53,995 bases of DNA, taken from NCBI GenBank assembly GCA_943328795.2, contig CALQBK020000009.1, forward strand, positions 1 through 53,995, given 5' to 3'. This document shows, piece by piece, positions 32,289 to 39,418 of the stretch. The stretch comes from Bifidobacterium breve (lineage in GTDB: Bacteria > Myxococcota_A > UBA796 > SXON01). The position numbers and the translations under genes were made by a program. Below the pieces are notes generated by a model that was given only the letters and a program-made list of their open reading frames with translations, was not told the DNA's origin and ran no database searches. Positions within the stretch are counted from its first letter, which is position 1, and the number at the start of each line of letters is the position of its first letter.

Positions 32289-32940
32289 ATGAACCTCGCC
32301 GACCGCGTGAAGGGGTGGCGTGAGGCCGCCCCGCGTTTCCTGGAACGCCAAGCGAAGAGCGCTTCGCAGGTGCGCTTTGGGTGGGACCACCCAAAACGGA
32401 CCTCGTTCGTGTTCGGCTGCCAACGCTCGGGCACGAAGATGCTGATGCGTATCCTCGACAACAGCCCAGAGACCCGGATCTACCACGAGAACCACGCGTC
32501 CGCGTTCCGGGATTTCCAGCTCCGGTCCGACGCCGTCATCCGGGCGCTCGCCGCGTCGAGCCCAGCGCCCGCGCAGGTGTTCAAGCCGATCTGCGACAGC
32601 CAGCGCGCGGACGAGCTCCTGGCGGCGTTTCCCCACGCCCGGGGCTTGTGGACCTACCGGCATTGTGACGATGTGGCCAACTCTGCGTGGCAGAAGTGGG
32701 GTGCCCACCAACGCGAGGTGATCACGGCGGTGGTGACCGGCGATCTCGCGCGGTGGGGGTGGCGGACCGCCCGGGTCGCGCCGCGGGTCGTGGACGACCT
32801 GCGCCGGGTGTGGCGCGCCGACTTGAGCGACCACGAGGGCGCGCTGCTGTTCTGGTACCTGCGGAACTCGTTCTACGGCGAGCTCTCGCTCAACACCCAC
32901 CCGAGGGTGCTGCTCGTCAAGTACGAGCGGTTGGTACAGG
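32289..32940 (+). pseudogene. Sulfotransferase-family protein, 3' truncated
   Basis: From ATG 32289 about 217 residues are readable. They include FVFGCQRSGTKMLMRILDNSP, the PAPS 5'-phosphate-binding loop of sulfotransferases (RSGT for the usual SGT), YHENHASAFRDF, LWTYRHCDDVANSAWQKW and VLLVKYERLVQ. The expected C-terminal third (PAPS 3'-phosphate loop) is absent. At about 32930-32945 the sequence switches, out of frame, to the inside of a glycosyltransferase gene, and the open frame ends in Gly/Arg-rich nonsense at 33062. Such enzymes sulfate polysaccharides or lipids. It is divergent from the glycosyltransferase at 31054. Confidence 0.7.
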
Positions 32941-33666
32941 GTGGTCGCGCCGCTGATGCGGGCGGCGGACGTCGTCGTGGCGGTCTCGCCCGACGTTCGG
33001 GACCAGCTCGTGCGCCACGGCCTCCCCGCGTCACGCTGCGAGGTGGTGTTCAACGGGGTTGACTGCCGTCTGCTGGGCCCGCGTTCGGGCGACGTGCGGG
33101 CCGCTGCCCGTGCCGCGATGGGCGCGGGGCCGGACGACGTGCTCGTCGTCAGCATGGGCCGGCTCACCACGCAGAAGGCGCACCAGCACGTAGTCACCGT
33201 CGCGGGGGCGCTGCGGGCGGAGCCGCGGCTCCGCTACGCGATCGTCGGGGAGGGCGTGCGGGAAGAGGAGCTCAAGCAGCTGGTGGGCGCTGCCGGCCTG
33301 GAGTCGGTCGTGCGCTTGCTCGGGCTCCGGGCGGACGTCGGGGACCTGCTTGGCTCGGCGGACATCTTCCTCCTCTGTTCGGACTGGGAGGGCATGCCGC
33401 TCTCGACGATCGAGGCGATGGCCGCCGGCTTGCCGACGGTGGCGACCCGCACGCAGGGCGCGGATCAGCTGCTCACGGCCGCGTGCGGGATCGTCGTGCC
33501 GGTGGGCGACACCGCGGCGATGGCGGACGCCGTCGCCCGGCTCGCGGCGGACCCTGCGCTGCGGGCGTCGATGGGGGCCGTCGCCCGGGAGCGGGCGCTG
33601 GCGCACTTCTCGCACGACCGGATGGTGCGCGAGCTGTCGGACATCGTGGCGCGGGTGGGGCTGTAG
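32941..33666 (+). pseudogene. Family 4 glycosyltransferase, 5' truncated
   Basis: The 241 readable residues cover the second half of a GT-B enzyme: VVAPLMRAADVVVAVSPDVRD, VVFNGVDCRLLGPR, VVSMGRLTTQKAHQHVVTVA, YAIVGEGVREEELKQL, and the donor-binding DWEGMPLSTIEAMAAGLPTVAT. Roughly the first 130 residues (acceptor domain) are missing because the gene is joined here to a cut sulfotransferase. A GTG at 32941 could start translation, but a half-protein of this kind should not be active. Confidence 0.7.
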
Positions 33667-33718
33667 GGTCACAGGGCAGTTGACCGGTTGGCTCAAACCC
33701 GCCCGGCCCGCGCGGTCT

Positions 33719-33823
33719 CGGTCCCGCCGTCTTCGGCGGGACCGATCCGTGTGCGAATCTGGCGGGTGTACTCACCCGCCGAGATTCGCCGAAGGGCCGC
33801 CGGGAGGGGCGCCTGAGCGCCCC
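33719..33823. terminator. Three consecutive hairpins between convergent genes
   Basis: Three perfect or near-perfect stems lie in a row: 33719-33744 (11-bp stem, tctt loop), 33754-33788 (15-bp stem with one bulge, tact loop) and 33806-33823 (7-bp stem, ctga loop). They lie between the ends of a rightward glycosyltransferase and a leftward glutathione transferase. A bidirectional terminator is the simplest reading. No U-tract follows any stem, so a repeat-type element is also possible. Confidence 0.6.
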
Positions 33824-33831
33824 GACCCAAG

Positions 33832-34458
33832 CTAGGAGGGCGCGGTCGGGACGGTAGCCGCGAAGCTCGGGCGGGACGCGATGCGCGCGAACCACGCGGC
33901 GATGTTCGGCAGGTCGTCGGCGTACCGGTCCGCGCCGGACAACGTGTTGCCGCTCGCGATCACCGGCGCGAGGAGCCAGTCCGCGAAGCTGGGGGCGTCG
34001 CCGCCCAGGTAGGGGGCGCTCCCGAGCGCGGCCTCGATGGGCAGCAACGCGACGCGGGCCTTCGCCGCCGCGGCGTGAATCGCGGCATCGTCGACCGGGA
34101 TGCCGCGGGGAGCGAGCACGAAGCGGGGGATCAGCACGCCGCGCACGGCGTGGGGCGCCACGTAGTCGGAGAACACGCTGACCCACTGGCTGGCCTTGGC
34201 GCGTGCACCGGGGGTGGACGGGCGCAGCGCCGGGCCGTCGAAGGCCTCGTCGATGTACTGCATCACCGCGGCGCTCTCGTAGACCGTGATGCCGTCGTGC
34301 ACCATCGCAGGCATGCGGTGGTACGGGTGCAGCGCGCCGTACTCCGGGGAGCGCAGCGCAGCGGGCTTGAGCTCGTACGCGACGCCCTTCTCGGCGAGCG
34401 CGAGCCGGGCGGCCCAGGTGAAGGTCGAGAACGGGGAGCCATAGAGGTCGAGTCACAT
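33832..34458 (-). pseudogene. Glutathione S-transferase-like protein with TGA directly after its ATG
   Basis: Read from ATG 34458, codon 2 is TGA, followed in frame by about 206 residues of a clear glutathione S-transferase. The N-terminal thioredoxin-like part has LDLYGSPFSTFTWAARLALAEKG, broken here as LYGSPFSTFTWAARLAL and AEKGVAYELK. Then come PYHRMPAMVHDGITVYESAAV and QYIDEAF, and the helical C-terminal half ends PNIAAWFARIASRPSFA. VYESAAV is the usual glutathione gamma-glutamyl contact (E-S). The next in-frame ATG (34314) would remove most of the thioredoxin fold. One base change (TGA to TGG, CGA or GGA) would restore a normal 208-residue protein. Confidence 0.75.
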
Positions 34459-34707
34459 GCGGCGCTGCTATCCGGTCAGTTGCCGGTCCGGGGTGGTGAA
34501 TCCTCCCGTCGTCCACCACCCGCCGATAGAACGAAACTCAGAGACTGAGATTCGTTCTATCGGCGGGTGGCGCGGCCGTACGCTGTTTCCCGACTCGGTC
34601 GCGCGCTTCACCGTGGACGTCGCGGACGAGCGGCCGGAGGTCACGCCTGGGCTGGCGCTCTACCGCAATGTCCAGCTCGTCCCCGGCCTTGAGTTACGCC
34701 GCGCCGG
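34459..34707. other. Intergenic segment with a long palindrome and a possible gene remnant
   Basis: This 249-base stretch holds a 26-bp-stem palindrome (listed separately). After it, on the plus strand from about 34580, are roughly 40 codons of protein-like sequence (RTLFPDSVARFTVDVADERP, GLALYRNVQLVPGLELR) with no start codon of its own. It runs up to the kinase gene. I read it as a gene remnant. No clear kinase promoter was recognised. Confidence 0.35.
34516..34570. repeat. Long palindrome, copy 1 of a dispersed repeat
   Basis: Arms 34516-34541 and 34545-34570 are complementary over 26 bp with one mismatch and an aga loop. The central core aacgaaactcagagactgag is repeated near the right end of the window (53679-53713). 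Such a stem would form a very stable hairpin. REP-type or miniature-element origin is likely; the outer arms carry ccacccgccgatag, partly similar to the hairpin at 33773-33788. Confidence 0.75.
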
Positions 34708-37302
34708 ATGTTTGACCTCCCGCCCCGGATCGGTCGTTGGACCATCGATCGCTTGCTCGGGCAGGGCGGCATGGCGACTGTGCTGCTGGGCATCGACGAC
34801 GACGTCCCCGAGGGCGCGCTCGGCCACGAAGCCGCCATCAAGTGGCTCCACTCGTCCAGCCCGCGGATCCGGGCCCGGTTCGCGCGCGAGATCCGCGTGA
34901 TGAAGGCCATCGACCACCCGTGCATCGCGCGGGTGTTGGAGTGTGGGGAGGCCGAGGGCCGCCCCTGGATGGCGCTGGCGTACGTCGATGGTCCGGACCT
35001 CGCGCAGTACGCCCAGACGCTGCGAAAGCGCCCACCGGCAGAGCGTGTCGCGCGCGTGCGTGACTTCGCGGTGGACCTGTGCGACGCGCTCGGGGCCATC
35101 CACGACGCCGGCCTCGTGCACCGCGACGTGAAGCCCGCCAACGTGCTGCTCGGGCCCGACGGGCACGTGGTCCTCACCGACTTCGGCGTCGTCGCCGAGC
35201 TGGACTCCGAGGACCCGGTCACGCAGTCGGGCACGCTCGTCGGGACCGCCGCGTGGGCTGCGCCCGAGCAGCTCGGCGGGGGTGACGTCGACGCTCGCGC
35301 GGACCAGTACGGCCTCGGCGCGACGCTGTACCTCCTGCTCACGGGCCAACGGCCGATCGACACCAACGAGCCCGCCGAGATCCTCCGGCGGCTCGTCGAC
35401 GGCCGCATCCGCGCGCCCTCCGCGATCGATCCCACGATCCCGGCAGACCTCGAGGCCTTCGTCTTGAGGCTTCTGAACCGCGACCCCGCGGACCGCTTCC
35501 CCGACGTGCACGCGGCCCGGGCCGCCCTGGGGCCTGCCGGGGCCGCTGGTCGCCCGCTGGCCGGTCGGCAGCCCGCCATCGACGCGATCGCCGTGGCGCT
35601 CGACGAAGTTGCAGGCGGGGCGGGCCTGTTGGTGGCCGTCCGGGGCGCGCCGTTGTCCGGGCGTGGGTGGCTGGCCAAGGTCGCGCGCAGCGCCGGCGAG
35701 CGCCGCGGCGTGCTCGTGCTCACCGCGGACGACCCGCGCAGCCTGGAGGCCGCCTGCGGTCGCTTGAACGCCGGCGAGGCCCTCCTGGTGCTGACTGCCG
35801 CACGCGACTGCCCGTGGCGCAGCCCGGACCGCGTGATCCGCCTCGACCCGCTCTCCCTCGCGGACCTGCGCCGCTCGACCCACGCGCTCGCCCCGGACAC
35901 GCCGCAGCTCGCCTTGGCCGCGGACCAGCTGCACCGCTGGAGCGGCGGCAACGCCGGGTTGTTCTTGGCCCTCGTCGAGGGCTGCACCCACAACGGCACG
36001 CTCGTCATCGGGCACACCCCGCCGCCGGTGAACGCGGACCCGTACCTGGAGGGCCTCGACCTCGACGCGCTCACGGTCGCCGGTGCGCTCGCCGCGGTGC
36101 CTGGCACGCTCGACCTCGACCTGCTCGGCCGCATCGCGCAGGTCCCCGCCGAGGACGCGCTGGTCGAGCTCGAGGAGCGCGGGATCGCCGCCCGCTCCGA
36201 CGGCAACCTCTGGCGGCTCTTGCCCGAGGCGCTCCGGGACCCGATCCTCGCGCGGGTGCCGGACGGCGACGCGCTGCTCGACCGCGCGGTCGCGAGCCTG
36301 CCCCCGGACGACACGGACGACGCGGACATCGTCCTGGCCGAGGCGCACACGCTGGACTCGGCCGGGCGCGAGGTCGAGGCCCGCGCGCTCCTCCAGCGCT
36401 CGCCGGAGACCCTCCCACGGCGCCTCCTGCTCGGGCGCTTGTGCTGGCGAACTGGCGACCTGGTCGGGGCCGCGACCGCGTTCGACCGCGTGCTGGCCGA
36501 CGCGCCCGGGGGGCTGCTGCGCGCGCGCGCCGCGATCGGCGCCGGGGCGACCGCATTGCACCGGGGTGACCTGGGGGTCGCGCTCGACCGGTTCACGCAG
36601 GCGGTCACCGAGGCCGGGCTGCCGGGCAGCGCGGGTGTCGCGCGGGGGCACCTCGTGCTGGCTTGCGTGAACCTGGCGGAGGCCCGGGCGTTGGCCGGGA
36701 ATCCCCAGGACGCGCTCCGGGCCGCGCGCCGGGCGCTGGACATCGCGCAGGCCGAGCGGGACCGCGCGCTCGAGTGCCTCGCGACCCGTTGCCTTGGCCG
36801 CGTGCAGCTCGACGTTGGCCACTACGCGGAGGCGACCACCACGCTCGCGGACGCGTCCGCGCTCGCCCGCGCCACCGACATGCGCGAGGAGCGCCTGGTC
36901 GCCCACGTGCTGCGCGCCGAGCTCTCGCTGCGGATGTCCGAGCGCGAGACGGACCCGGCCGCGTGGAAGACGGCCGCCACCGCCGCTCAAGATCGGCTGC
37001 TCCCGCTGCTCGGCGCCGCGGGGATCCCTGTCGACCCCGAGGGCTGGAACGCGCTGGTGCGCGCGGTGTACGCGCGGGTGGTCGCGCGGCTCGGGGACGG
37101 GCGGGCGTTGGCGAAGTGGACCGTGGAGGCGGAGAACCTGCTGCACGGTGTCGGCGTGCCGGGCAAGGTGCGCGTCGAACGCGCGCTCGCCGCGGCGTGG
37201 TCCGAGGGCCCCCACGCGACCCGGGGCGAGGGCGCTCGACGCGCCGCGAAGGTGGACGCGACGTGTCGGGTTTACGGCTTCGCAGGCTTGACACCTTCTT
37301 GA
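34708..37302 (+). CDS. Serine/threonine protein kinase with degenerate ATPase module and TPR-like C-terminus
   Basis: The protein has 864 residues. Residues 8-275 are a PknB-type kinase: glycine loop LLGQGGMATVLLG, catalytic Lys45 in AAIKWL, HRDVKPAN at 138-145, DFG at 158-160, and GTAAWAAPEQL. All catalytic residues are present. Residues 285-540 resemble the AAA/STAND ATPase module of AfsR/MalT-like regulators, but the P-loop position reads RGAPLSGRGWLAK, without the GKS/T needed for nucleotide binding. The rest is helical repeats of TPR type (HTLDSAGREVEARALLQR, ARRALDIAQAERDRALEC). No transmembrane helix is seen. Such kinases could signal to FHA proteins like the sigma-54 activator at 9.2 kb; that link is speculative. 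Confidence 0.87.
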   Translation: MFDLPPRIGRWTIDRLLGQGGMATVLLGIDDDVPEGALGHEAAIKWLHSSSPRIRARFAREIRVMKAIDHPCIARVLECGEAEGRPWMALAYVDGPDLAQYAQTLRKRPPAERVARVRDFAVDLCDALGAIHDAGLVHRDVKPANVLLGPDGHVVLTDFGVVAELDSEDPVTQSGTLVGTAAWAAPEQLGGGDVDARADQYGLGATLYLLLTGQRPIDTNEPAEILRRLVDGRIRAPSAIDPTIPADLEAFVLRLLNRDPADRFPDVHAARAALGPAGAAGRPLAGRQPAIDAIAVALDEVAGGAGLLVAVRGAPLSGRGWLAKVARSAGERRGVLVLTADDPRSLEAACGRLNAGEALLVLTAARDCPWRSPDRVIRLDPLSLADLRRSTHALAPDTPQLALAADQLHRWSGGNAGLFLALVEGCTHNGTLVIGHTPPPVNADPYLEGLDLDALTVAGALAAVPGTLDLDLLGRIAQVPAEDALVELEERGIAARSDGNLWRLLPEALRDPILARVPDGDALLDRAVASLPPDDTDDADIVLAEAHTLDSAGREVEARALLQRSPETLPRRLLLGRLCWRTGDLVGAATAFDRVLADAPGGLLRARAAIGAGATALHRGDLGVALDRFTQAVTEAGLPGSAGVARGHLVLACVNLAEARALAGNPQDALRAARRALDIAQAERDRALECLATRCLGRVQLDVGHYAEATTTLADASALARATDMREERLVAHVLRAELSLRMSERETDPAAWKTAATAAQDRLLPLLGAAGIPVDPEGWNALVRAVYARVVARLGDGRALAKWTVEAENLLHGVGVPGKVRVERALAAAWSEGPHATRGEGARRAAKVDATCRVYGFAGLTPS

Positions 37303-37336
37303 GATTCTTTAGAGGGCGCCCTTCCCAGGTAGCCCC

Positions 37337-38890
37337 ATGACGACCCGCTCCGCCGCTCTCCTCCTGCCCTCGCTCTGTCTCGCGATCGCCTGCTCGAAGA
37401 GCTGGAAGGACAACGGGGAAGATCCCGTCGGCGCGGACGACTCTGGCGACACGCAGCCGGACACCGACACGGACACCGGCGGGCAGGACACCGACACGGG
37501 CACGCCCCCCGCTACCGACGCGGACGGGGACGGCCACGTCACGGACGCCGAGGGCGGTGACGACTGCGACGACAGCGACGACACCGTGTACCCGGGCGCC
37601 CCTGAGCTCTGCGACGGCAAGGACAACGACTGCGACGGCCGGTCCGACGCAGACGCGGACATCGACAACGACGGCATCTCCGACTGCTCCGACTACTGCC
37701 CCGTCTACGCCTCCCCCGGGGCGGCCGGCGACGGCCGCTACGACAACCCCGTCGGCACGCTGCAGGAAGCCGTGGATCTCGCCGGCTCCACCGGCTGCAA
37801 CGAGGCGCGCGCGTTCTACGGGACCTACGTCGAGAACGTGAATTTCGACGGCTGGCCGGTCAACCTCGAGAGCCTCTCCGGCGCCGGCGCGACGATCATC
37901 GACGGCGCGGCCCTCGACAGCGTCGTCACCTTCGAGTCCGGCGAGGCCGACGACTCGCGGCTGTACGACTTCACCATCACCAACGGTGGCGGGTCCGACG
38001 GCCCGGGCATCTCCATCCACGACAGCAGCCCGACCATCGAGGGCAACGTCATCACGGGCAACACCGCGACCGTCGCGAACTACCTCGGCGGCGGCATCCG
38101 GATCTACGACGGCTCGCCGACGATCGTGGACAACACGATCTCGGAGAACGACGCCGGGTACGGGATGGACGAAGAGGGCGCCGATGGCGGCGGCTTGGAC
38201 ATCCGCGGGGGCTCTCCGTACATCGAGGGCAACTTCATCGTGGACAACACCGCGGGCGACGGCGGCGGGCTGTGGCTCGCCTACTCGGACGCCATCATCA
38301 CGCAGAATTGGATCTCCGGGAACGTCGCCGTGGACAACGATCTCGAGGCGGGTGGCCAGGGCGGCGGCATCAACGTGCAGATCGGGGGCACGTTCGAGAC
38401 GTGGGTGATCGCCAACGTGATCTCGGACAACTCTGCGGGCATGTTTGGCGGCGGCATCGTCACCTACGAGGACAACGCGGCGTACGGCGAGGCGCGGGTC
38501 GAGAACAACACGATCGTCTACAACGAGGTCGTGGACACCGACTACGGCGCGGGCATTTGCCAGTACCGCCGCACCAGCCCAACGTTCGTGAACAACGTCA
38601 TCGCGTTCAACCACGGCGTCGGCGCCTACTCTGAAGACGGCATCGACAGCACGTTCACCTACAACCTGGTGTACGGCAACGAGGTCGACTACGACGGGCT
38701 CACCGGCGCGAGCAACACCACCGGCGACCCGCGCTTCACCAACGCTACGGACGACGGTGACTGGACCAACGACGACTTCCACCCCAAGTCGACCTCGCCC
38801 ACCCGTGACGTCGGCGATCCCAGCATCTTGGACGTGGACGGGAGCCGGAGCGACATTGGAGCGTACGGCGGGGTGAATGGGGGGTGGTAA
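37337..38890 (+). CDS. Right-handed beta-helix lipoprotein with a MopE-like Asp/Cys motif
   Basis: The 517-residue protein has a lipoprotein signal (LLLPSLCLAIACSKS), an Asp/Thr linker (DTDTDTGGQDTDTGT) and one MopE-like unit (DADGDGHVTDAEGGDDCDD, CDGKDNDCDGRSD). A parallel beta-helix domain of about 350 residues follows, with repeated GG-I-DGSPTIVDN type coils (GISIHDSSPTIEGNVITGN, GGIRIYDGSPTIVDNTI, GGLDIRGGSPYIEGNFI). It ends RSDIGAYGGVNGGW, the common SDIGAYGG end of such proteins. Beta-helices often bind or cleave polysaccharides. It starts 35 bases after the kinase gene. No sorting tag. Confidence 0.83.
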   Translation: MTTRSAALLLPSLCLAIACSKSWKDNGEDPVGADDSGDTQPDTDTDTGGQDTDTGTPPATDADGDGHVTDAEGGDDCDDSDDTVYPGAPELCDGKDNDCDGRSDADADIDNDGISDCSDYCPVYASPGAAGDGRYDNPVGTLQEAVDLAGSTGCNEARAFYGTYVENVNFDGWPVNLESLSGAGATIIDGAALDSVVTFESGEADDSRLYDFTITNGGGSDGPGISIHDSSPTIEGNVITGNTATVANYLGGGIRIYDGSPTIVDNTISENDAGYGMDEEGADGGGLDIRGGSPYIEGNFIVDNTAGDGGGLWLAYSDAIITQNWISGNVAVDNDLEAGGQGGGINVQIGGTFETWVIANVISDNSAGMFGGGIVTYEDNAAYGEARVENNTIVYNEVVDTDYGAGICQYRRTSPTFVNNVIAFNHGVGAYSEDGIDSTFTYNLVYGNEVDYDGLTGASNTTGDPRFTNATDDGDWTNDDFHPKSTSPTRDVGDPSILDVDGSRSDIGAYGGVNGGW

Positions 38891-39046
38891 CGTTTCGGGC
38901 TCTCGGTGCCTTTCCAGGCGTAGTGGGGCGACGTGGCCCCCGAGGTCGAGCACTTGGGTCTTCTCAGTGATGCTCCAGGCGGCGGCATGCGATCTCTCGC
39001 CCTCGCGGAGCGTCGGGCCGAGTGAGTCGGTGTCCTCGGTCTGCGG

Positions 39047-39418
39047 TCACATGTTGGGTCGCGAGGCGGACTCGCTCGGGTATGCGCTGGTGGACTGCCC
39101 TGCGCCACCGACGCTCAGGAGCTTGGCCGAATGCCAAGGGCTGCCGGGACGGCGCGAGTTCGCGTGCGCGGGCGAGGGGCGGGTGTGGCTTGAGCTAGGG
39201 CCGGAGGCGCAGTCCGCGGGTCGCTGCCGATTGGTCAACAGACCTCGGCCGAGACGCACGCAGTTAGCCCCGAATGCATCCTTTCGGATGCGTGCTGTTA
39301 CGCCGTCGGCTTCGACGGTGGTCCCGGGACGTTGCCCCGCCGGCGAAACGTCGACGAGGGATGGGAGGCTGGGTATTGGTCGCGGTGCACAGCCGAGGAA
39401 AATCAAAAGCATGGACAC
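39047..39418 (-). pseudogene. Decayed partial duplicate of the FG-GAP lipoprotein gene
   Basis: The first 50 residues (MSMLLIFLGCAPRPIPSLPS, then QRPGTTVEADGVTARI) match the N-terminus of the intact gene at 39418-41571 (FLIFLGCAQRPAPSLP, QRPGTTVEADGVTARI). The DNA match covers about 39279-39415 against about 41398-41535, most bases identical. Beyond that the frame is lost, although traces of similarity continue in another frame (PLAFGQAPERRWRRA resembles PCILFAGSQLTERWRA). The copy sits immediately downstream of the 3' end of the intact gene, pointing to an old tandem duplication followed by decay. Confidence 0.7.

Noticed and set aside
34457-34900. 147-codon rightward frame upstream of the kinase
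   Set aside because: It crosses the palindrome and the kinase start in another frame; only about 40 codons in its middle look protein-like, so at most a remnant.
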